Below, one piece after another: positions 55,978-64,000 of a stretch of DNA of 64,000 nucleotides (the stretch's first letter is position 1; each line of letters opens with the position of its first letter). A program made the translations under genes and the position numbers. Under the pieces are notes generated by a model. That model did no database searches and had not been told where the DNA came from. It saw only the letters and a list, made by a program, of their open reading frames with translations. The stretch comes from Cynocephalus volans (taxonomy: Eukaryota; Chordata; Mammalia; Dermoptera; Cynocephalidae). The stretch is from contig NC_084463.1 in the NCBI RefSeq assembly GCF_027409185.1, positions 72,153,852 through 72,217,851 of the forward strand, in the 5' to 3' direction.

Positions 55978-56414
55978 TGAATTTATATATTAATTTTTAG
56001 CTCCTACCAATAAGTGAGAACATGTGGTATTTCTCTTTCTGTGCCTGACTTGTTTCACTTAATATAATTCTCTCAAGGTCCATCCATGTTGTTGCAAATG
56101 GCAGTATTTCATTCATTTTTATAGCTGAGTAGCATCCCATTGTGTAGATGTACCACATTTTCCGTATCCACTCATCTGATGATGGACATTTGGGCTGGTT
56201 CCAACTCTTGGCTATTGTAAAGAGTGCTGCGATGAACATTGGGGAACAGGTATACCTTCGACTTGATGATTTCCATTCCTCTGGGTATATTCCCAACAGT
56301 GGGATAGCTGGGTCGTATGGTAGATCTATCTGCAATTGTTTGAGGAACCTCCATACCATTTTCCATAGAGGCTGCACCATTTTGCAGTCCCACCAACAAT
56401 GTATGAGAGTTCCT
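55755..56414 (-). mobile_element. Young 5'-truncated L1, 660 bp (antisense)
   Basis: Ends of ORF2 (127 codons to the stop at 55997) and 3' UTR with (AC)n (55939-55975 as GT) and a poly(A) tail. Flanked by a perfect 16-bp duplication AGAAACCAGGTTTCTT at 55739-55754 and 56415-56430. Nearly identical to the full-length L1 at 17587 over the shared part. Confidence 0.93.
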
Positions 56415-56550
56415 AGAAACCAGGTTTCTTGACTCCTAGTACAGTCCTCTTTCCAAGGTTAACTCCCTTAAGATTTTATTCAGATGATCAGGCAAATGGC
56501 AGGAGTGTCTACACAAAGACTGTGTCATTGGGAATAGGTCACTTGATATA

Positions 56551-56634
56551 CAAGAGTACTTCAAAAAGTTTGTGGAGAAATGGAATTGAAAGATAATACA
56601 ATCTTTCCATAAACTTTTTGAAGATCCCCTCATG
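56551..56634. mobile_element. Mariner-type MITE, second copy
   Basis: CAAGAGTACTTCAAAAAG at one end and ctttttgaagatcccctc at the other, preceded by TA. Same family as 54583-54664. Confidence 0.7.
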
Positions 56635-56639
56635 TTTGG

Positions 56640-57045
56640 GGGAAAGAATTTGAGTAAGTTCTGCATTTTGCTCTCCATGATGGAGAGAATTTAATTTTCT
56701 TTTATTCTTTTCTTCCTGGGCCTATGCCCTAAGAGAAGATTAAATCATGTTTGTCTTTAGCCAGCTAACTATTTGTAAAATGGTCATAGAAACATTTTTT
56801 TATTATTACTTACAATTCCAAAATAAAGTCTTCTTAAAAAATTTCTTGAAATGCAATACATATTTATCTTAGAAAAATTGGAAAGCTCAGAAAAGTGGAA
56901 AAGAAAAGAAATAAGAACACTCAGGAAACAGCCAGAGAAATGACTATTAATCTTTATATATCGTTTTTCCAGTCTTTATTTCTAGGAATTGTCTTTGTTA
57001 GGTACACATGGTTGGAATTATAGAATTGTAAAACTTAAAATTATT
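56640..57045. other. Intergenic, nothing recognised
   Basis: AT-rich; no ORF. May contain a decayed L1 piece near 56800-57000. Confidence 0.35.
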
Positions 57046-57050
57046 ACAGT

Positions 57051-57142
57051 ATCACCTGGGAGAGCGTGGTGCTGACAACACCAAGTCAAGGGTTAAGATC
57101 CCCTTACTGGTCATCTTTTAAAAAAATAAAATAAAATAAAAT
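57051..57142 (+). mobile_element. CYN-type SINE, 5'-truncated
   Basis: cacctgggagagcgtggtgc, tgacaacaccaagtcaaggg, ttaagatccccttactggtc and an AAAAT tail. This matches the second unit of the dimer at 25918-26086. Confidence 0.8.
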
Positions 57143-57149
57143 AGTTACA

Positions 57150-58890
57150 ACAGCAGGGGCAACTGTAAAGATGTAATAAGGAAAAAAACATATTACATTT
57201 TAGGAAAGCACCCAACATACATTTAGTTAGTGCTCTCATCTTATGGCATGCCTTTTGGTGTATGTTATTACTTACCTGTCCACATGGGACTGTGTCATAT
57301 ATCTAATATAAGAGCTTCAAGAGCATGGCCACAAATTACACTATTTTGTTTCTTCTTTCAAGCCTCATGCAATGCTGCAAATACAGTAGCTGCTCAGTAA
57401 AGAACTTTTGGGTGATTTTTACTAATTTAATATCATTTTCAAGGTTAACACTCCTTAGAATCTCCATAAGATGTAATCCAACCCAGGCTCTGCAGAGCCC
57501 AGTCTTGGCAGGGCTTCACATTCCAGGAAACTTGGTCTAGTAATCAAAGGTAAGTTAAAGTCATTTGAATCTTTACTCCCATTGCTTGAAGAATATTAAA
57601 GGGAATTCAACTTGTAACCCATAGTAGTATTTCTTAAAACTTCCTTGGCTGTATTTCTCTCTCTTTCTCTTTTTCTTTTTTTCTTCTTTTTTCCCCCCTC
57701 ATTCCTCCTTCTTCAATATGTGTCAAGTCCACAGCTGACTTAAAGCCCAGTCAAAATCTCCAGCCAAAATTCTCTCTAAACTTGATTCCTTGTGATTCTT
57801 GGTTCTGCTTTTCTTCCCCTTTTCTTCGACTTCTATTCCTTTGCATCATCTTGGCATTCATTATTGCTTCTTCAGCTCAGCCCTTCTTTCCTCTCAGTCT
57901 CTGATTCTGCATCATGAACAGCAGCAATGGAGTTGGCACGTTCAACCCCTCTTTTGGAACAGACAAAGGGTTAGGGCTGAGGGCAGAAGAAGGGGAGGAG
58001 ATGTGGTATCACAAATGCTTATGATGTGATAATTCTCATTTCGTGATGAAATTCTAATATATTATTTATTTGGGGTGGGCTACATGAAAGGTCTTTGGAA
58101 AAAATACATGACAATTATAAAGATAAAATCATGTGATTTTCTTTGAGGAGACAGACCACTGCCTACCCACCCTCCCCTCTTTAGAGTGTCACCCTGAGGA
58201 CATGATAGGCCTGATAAAAATGATCTGATCTGTTGATTTTACAACGCTGACCTTTGAAACTGTAAATACTTACCTCTGCAATTTGTTCAGAGGTCTCTCA
58301 TAGGTATAATGAGACAACCACAGTGTATATTCTCTCATCTCTCATAGAGATAAAAGAAGTCTTCATTGTTCTCTCTAAGATTTTTCTGTATAAATTTGTG
58401 TAAAAATCTCAGACTTTGTAGTTACTCTTATGTTATTTTACATGCATATTATCTCTGATCATGCTTACCCAATATTAAAATAATGTTCTCTCTCTCCTCT
58501 ATGTTGGTACAGAAGGGACTTTTGTTGGAAGGCATGTTTTATTTCCCTAACACTATGTTGACCCTCCAAAAAACAATTTCATCTATTTAAGTATATTTCT
58601 TATTTCATCTTTTCCTTCAGTCCAAAGTGCACTACTCCTGGGTGAGAGCAAACTTAGGTAACACCCAATACCACTCAGTTCCCCTTGACCCATTCAGATA
58701 CCAATAGATAATCACTGAAACTTTTTATTCAACCCTGGCTATTTCTGTATGCATTCTTGATGGAGGCTCCTCAAAGACATTCAGAATTTACAGGAGAGTA
58801 AGTAGGACAGCAGGACAGCACTCAAAAAATACATATGAGCATTCCAAGACATGGTGTGTAGAGCTATATCACTCACCTAGTTGCTCAAGC
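57150..58890. other. Intergenic, nothing recognised
   Basis: No credible ORF or nameable repeat; a T/C-rich tract runs at about 57655-57715. Confidence 0.4.
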
Positions 58891-59425
58891 CACAGACCTA
58901 GGAGTCAGCCTTAATTTCTCTTTCCCCCAACCACCGTATCCAATTGACTGTACTCTCAGTCCACATCTCAAATCCATTCACTTCCACTTGCACTACTTCT
59001 ACCCTAGTTCAAGCCACAAAAAAATAGCCTCCTCACTGTCCTCCCTGTTTCTACTCTTGTTCCTCTCTATAGCAGCGGGTGTGACCTTAAAAAATATAAA
59101 TCATAAGGTTACTTGCCAACACTCAGACGACTTTTCATCATATTTGTAATAAAATCTAAACCCCTCACCTGAAAAGCCCCAGACCTCATCTTGTACATCT
59201 CTGCCCTCGCTCACCAAGCTGCAGACACACTGGCGTGCTTTCTCTTCCCCCAACCCACCAAGCTCGTTGAAATGTATTTTCCCTGGATTTTCACATGGTC
59301 CCTTTTAAGGACTCAGTTTAGCTATTACCTACTAGAGAGGACTTCCCTGACTACTTATTCTAAACTGCACCCAGTTGTTCTTCATCACAATGCTGTGTTT
59401 TCTCAGCACTACACTTATTTCTAGC
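58890..59425 (-). mobile_element. L2 LINE fragment
   Basis: taggagtcagccttaatttc, ccaattgactgtactctc, acttgccaacactcagacg, ttctgtacatctctgcc-like text and agaggacttccctgactac follow an L2 over more than 500 bp. Confidence 0.7.
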
Positions 59426-59428
59426 TAT

Positions 59429-59437
59429 TGTGTGTGC

Positions 59438-59489
<52 letters not shown>
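59429..59489. repeat. (CG)n/(TG)n alternating tract
   Basis: A CG core of about 16 bp (59437-59452) runs into about 18 TG units: an uninterrupted alternating purine-pyrimidine tract of about 60 bp. Confidence 0.95.
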
Positions 59490-59491
<2 letters not shown>

Positions 59492-59494
59492 TCG

Positions 59495-60900
59495 ACTGCT
59501 CAAACGTTTGTTGACTGAATGGAATAAGCCCTACTCCTCCATTTCCTAGGTAAGAAACCAGAAATATTGAGGGTTGTTTTTTTTTAACTTCCCCACAACC
59601 TTGTGTCAATTTCTCTGCGGTGATTAGCAATGAAACCCTTGCTACCGAAAGTGCTTATGTTCAGAGGCTGCAAGGCAGGACGGACTGGGGACTTGCAACT
59701 AACCCCATATGAAAGCTTGAAGAAGTAAGCACACCAAAGGATGGTTGTGACTTTAAACAGGAAGGAAAAATAGGCTGAATCTCCGTAGCCTCCCACAGAG
59801 AAAAAACAAAAAGAGTCAAAGGAGGAGCTGGTAAATAACCTGGGACTTAACAACGGAAAGGCCCATGGGGCTTCCCTATACCCACCACATGAAATCTTTG
59901 AATTCAAATCTCTCGTCTTCCTACTGTCCTCATAGCAGAACATAATCCAGCCTGATACTGACACTGAAAAATCACCATCACCACCTCTCACCCAGCCAAA
60001 TCCTTTGGATTCAGACACAGCTCCCTTTTTGTGAATTTATCCTTAAAAATTTCAGTCTACCCAGATCTCTTTCTTTTCTGACATTGTTTCAAGAGGAAAA
60101 TCCAACTGTGTAGGAGCTCACTGTTCTCTGCTGATTTTGTTTGTTTGTTTCATCTTTACTTCCACTTTTTTATTGGTTGTTTTATTTTTATTTTTGCTCT
60201 TGTCTTAATCTGAGAATCTTACACAGTGTTGAACAAAAAATACCCAATAAATTCTTTTTGATTAATTAAAAAGATTCCACTCTGGCTGCTGTTTGTACTC
60301 TGAAGGAAGAAGCAAGAAAGAAAAACTAAAAGGAGAGGGAAGAAGAAGGTACAAGAAAAACAGGGGTTCTAGAAGACAGGGGAAAGGAAGAAGAGGCACA
60401 GGAATGGGAAAGAAACCCAACAAATCAGCTTTTATTGTGAAGACTTAATCACAGCTTATAACATATTGTCAATCTGTTAAAATGGAAGTTGACAGGGAAT
60501 TGGCAGAAACAGGGAAATGGACACAGGCCAATTTCCACTCTTTTGTTAAATCTTTCCACTGCCTTGCCTTATTTGCAGCTGCCTCTGTCTCAAAGCCAGG
60601 CAGGTTCTGATTCTTTCTTCATGCAAATATTGATTTATTAACAGACCAATTTATACATAGCTGGAAGGTAATTATCTGTGGACTTCAAACCAGATGAGAC
60701 TTCCTCGATCACCTGTTTCTTTTTAAATAAATCAAAATTTACTGTAGTATGCCCATAAGTTTCACTGATAGAACACAAAATCTATCTTTTGAACAATCAT
60801 AACAGAAGCAACTTCTGCCGTTCCTGTCTAGAAACCAACTCACTTTTTCCCCCTTGTTAATATTTTAAAATTTATTGTACTTATATTGTTCTTTGGGGGG
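59495..60900. other. Intergenic, nothing recognised
   Basis: Contains an unsupported 144-residue frame on the minus strand (59584-60018) with no homology I recognise. Otherwise AT-rich. Confidence 0.4.
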
Positions 60901-60904
60901 GAGT

Positions 60905-61115
60905 AATATTTTTAAATTACAGTGAAATACATAAAATTTACTACCTTTGCCATTTTTAGGTGTACAGTTCAGTATGTTAAGTACATACACATTGTTCTGT
61001 AGACGTCACCACCATGCATCTTAGAAAATTAAAACTCTGTTCCCATAAACAAAACTCCCCATGCCCTCCTCCTCTGAGCCCTTGGCCACTACCATTCTAC
61101 TTTCTGTCACTGTGA
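60905..61115 (-). mobile_element. L1 fragment (antisense)
   Basis: gtgaaatacataaaatttac, tgtacagttcagtatgtta and cccttggccactaccattc are the reversed old L1 3' end. Confidence 0.7.
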
Positions 61116-61189
61116 ACAGAAATCAACTCACTTTTAAACCACTCACTGGAGTCTTTCTTGTTATGAGGCAGGTAGATCCGGTTATTCAC

Positions 61190-61260
61190 TGTTGTTTCCC
61201 AGCATCTAGCATAGTGTCTGGTACATGTCATGTGTTCAATAAATGTTTTAATATTGACTG
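61190..61260 (+). mobile_element. L2 3' end
   Basis: cagcatctagcatagtgtct, gtgttcaataaatgtttt: conserved L2 tail. A similar piece lies at 61590-61645. Confidence 0.6.
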
Positions 61261-61649
61261 ATTGTGTGAATGGATAATGGTTCCAACCTCTGATCCACTT
61301 TCAGGAGACCCTAAGTCAAAGACACAGACATATAGGAAATACAGAGTGGATGAAAAGAGAATATCATCGAGAAGTAAGTGTACCAGAGTTTTGCTGCTCT
61401 GTTTATCTCCACCCAAAAGGTATTTCATGAATATAAACTGAATGCCTTCTACACAATGGAAAGTATGTTAGACCCTCAGGGACAAAGGTGAAGCATAGAC
61501 TCTGCTTCCAATGTGTATTTTCCCATTATCACATCATAGCAGTTACCACTCTGGTGTAACTGTCTATATATCTGTCTTCCACTGGAGATGGTAAGCTCTG
61601 TGAGGACACTGTCCATCACATAGTAAGCGCTCAATAAATAGTTGGTAAA

Positions 61650-63145
61650 TCATCTAAAGGAGATGGTAGCCTACTGGGGGAAACAGACACCCAGTCAAAT
61701 AAAGTCAGGATCCTTGTTGTAAGGAAGAAGAGCCGCTGGCTCTTGCTGATGCAGCAGAAAAGTAGTATATTGAAGTACTGTGTAGCTATCAGGGTTGTTG
61801 GAAGGTGTGGAGATTCAGGAGTGAGGCTAAGCCTCCAAAAATAATGCACAGAACCACTGCAGAGCTAGCCCAATGAGGAAACTGTCTCCATTGCAGCTCT
61901 CCACCAATGCCACTTTGGCATCAGAAACTAAAGCTTGCAACCACTAAGAAAGAGCTGTTGCTGCTAGTGCTGCCAACAAAGGCAGCCACCTCTGCTGGTA
62001 TTCATACCAGTAAAACCAGAAGTTCCATGCAGAGCCTATTGCCTCTGGTTGTTCATACCTGAATTTAAGTTTCATGTGGATGAGCCTGATTAGTAGAGCC
62101 TAGGTAACATTCTTGAGTCCAATTGCAAGGGAGGCTGGGAATTTGAGTTTTAAATAAAGGAAAGTAATTCATATGACAAGTGTTCACTGAATTGTAGCAA
62201 TATGTGACAGGAGCTAGACTGAAAATATACATTCAGTCTTGTTCTCATGGAACTTATATCAAACAATAAACATTTATATAAATAAGCATAATGATGAATA
62301 GTGCTAGATACTACAAAGACAAGTAAATCAGTGAACTAGAGTGTTCAGGAAAGGCTTTTCTGAGATGAGCAGGAAGTGCAAAGGATGAGAACTGGCTTGG
62401 CATTTCCAAAGCTCTCAAGGAGGCTGGAGCTAAGTGAGTGAAGGAGGAGAGAGGATAGAAAATGAGGTGGGAAGGGCAGCCCAAGGACCATGTCACGTAG
62501 GGCTTGCAGACCACGGTTTTGAACTCTGTAAGGTGGTAAGGGAATGGCATAATCTGACTTATATTCTAAAAGGATCACACTGGCTGCTGAGTGGAGAACA
62601 TGGAAGGATGGTAGAAGAGGGGAGAACACACTGATCAAAGTATGAACAGAGGGATCAGAGCACTCAAATCTGCCCAGATAGTTGGGGAGAAGGTGAGATA
62701 TGAAGAAAATATTGAGAGATGAGTGGAGAAAAGGTCAGAAGGCATCTTGGGCAAAGGGAAGAACAGGAACAAAAAACACAGGGGCTCAGAAGGCCCTGGT
62801 ATGTTTGGAGAACTTTGAGTGGTCTGTTGAGGTTACAGATTGGGATCCAGACACAAGGCTGGGGAAGAAGGGAGACCTAGGCTGCCCAGGGCTGCCCGTG
62901 CTGTATTTTTAACCTTTCATGTCACCAAAGAGTTTCTAAGAGGGCAGTACATGGTGCCTTGCTTTCTCCTCTCCTCAGACTAGAGAAAACATAGCCAACC
63001 CACAGTACTGAGCAGTTATTGTCAAAGCAAAGTTGGGCAAACCCACCTACACCTTGGCGTAGGAATCGGACAGAGGAGTAGATCTGAGGGTGTCTCCATC
63101 AAGGTCAGTCCCAAGAAAAATTGTCAAGAAAACATCTTGTCTTCC
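61650..63145. other. Intergenic; possible ancient repeat at 62130-62640
   Basis: From 62130 the text (ggaatggcataatctgactt, aaaggatcacactggctgc) resembles an old interspersed repeat that I cannot assign. No credible ORF. Confidence 0.35.
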
Positions 63146-63149
63146 ATAC

Positions 63150-63502
63150 TGTCTTAGTCTGTTGCTGCTGCTGTAACAAAATACCTCAGACTAGGTAATT
63201 TATCAACAACAGAAATCTATTTGACACAGATCTGGAAGCTGGGAAGTCCATAATCAAGGCACCAACAGATTCTGTGTCTGGTGAGGGCTCTTGGCTGCAT
63301 AGATGGCCCCTTCCTACTGTGACCTCACATGGCAGAAGGGACTACCAAGCTCCCTCTGGCCTCTTTCACAAGGGCAACAGTCCCACTCATGAGGTTGGAA
63401 CCCTCTTCACCTAATCACCTCCCAAAGGCCCCATCTCTTAATACCATCACCTTGGGGATTAGGTTTCAACTATAAATTTTGGAGGGGCACATTCAGACCA
63501 TA
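63150..63502 (-). mobile_element. MaLR solo LTR (antisense)
   Basis: Starts TGTCTTAGTCTG, then gtaacaaaatacctcagact, ggaagctgggaagtccataa, and ends cacattcagaccata. A possible ATAC duplication flanks it. Confidence 0.75.
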
Positions 63503-64000
63503 ATACTTTTCCATTTCACTTCTGGCGGCACCTTTTATTTCAACCCAGATTCCCAGGGTAAATGTACACTGAATCTTTAAGTAAGTGTCAGCTGTGGGTT
63601 GGTGAAGAGGATGAAGGAGGGCATTTCAGAAAGAAAGAACAATGTATACAAATACCAGGAACCAGAAAGCATCCTTGTCCACCGGCAGCAGAACCAAGGC
63701 TAGAAAGATAGGTTGAGCCTGGATTGTGAAACGCTTGGATAATGGTGTAGGTAGTCAACAATAACAGTTTATTCCTAAACCAGATTCCCCAATTAAATAG
63801 AGTAACCAAAGCCTGTATGTGCAATGCTTGCTTTTTGCCCATGGTAGATGCTGGGAAGTATTTGCAGGTTGGCTGATTGAATGCACAGATGGAAGTCTTT
63901 GTAAATTTAGGACAGATTGCCCCAGTTAATCTCTACGATGGGTCATGTCCGTATTGACAGATTTGCCTGAGATGAGAAAGTAATACCTCTCCTAACATAG

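Noticed and set aside
59584-60018. 144-residue minus-strand open frame
   Set aside because: No recognised domain and no splice or promoter context; its C-terminal coding region reaches into low-complexity T/A sequence. Most likely chance.
10870-64000. A downstream exon of TMEM123 or another MMP gene
   Set aside because: I looked for the zinc motif, cysteine switch, hemopexin segments and a TMEM123-like signal peptide and saw none on either strand.

Overview
The window is vertebrate nuclear DNA from a placental mammal: intron-containing, AT-rich and dense in interspersed repeats. The tRNA-derived SINEs at 25918-26086, 30275-30413 and 57051-57142 look like the CYN family of colugos (Dermoptera), so the likely source is a flying lemur such as Galeopterus. 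That identification comes from memory of the repeat family; no search was run.

The only protein-coding host gene I can support is MMP7 (matrilysin), complete on the + strand in six coding exons between 1239 and 10767. It encodes 267 residues with signal peptide, propeptide with cysteine switch, and a zinc protease domain ending without a hemopexin domain. Its proximal promoter (about 999-1193) keeps the layout known for the human gene: two TCF/LEF sites, two ETS/PEA3 sites, an AP-1 site and a TATA box. A polyadenylation signal pair follows the stop codon.

From 10.9 kb to 64 kb I find no host coding gene. The space is a layered set of transposons. The main ones are: a full-length L1 (17587-24282, minus strand) with an intact ORF1 and a five-lesion ORF2; several L1 3' ends, some nested; at least nine solo or partial LTRs, including a 741-bp family present twice in opposite orientation and a 720-812 bp family present at 31924 and 53240; a degraded class I ERV body (34990-37720) in which gag-like sequence runs directly into env-like sequence; MaLR LTRs; hAT and mariner MITEs; and old MIR and L2 pieces.

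In human the flanking genes are MMP20 (upstream) and TMEM123 (downstream); neither is seen here. The one non-repeat feature in the downstream desert that looks functional is a CpG-rich, promoter-like block at about 38740-39071 ending in a strong splice donor. I found no multi-gene system, CRISPR array or RNA gene, and nothing that I would call a new biological system.
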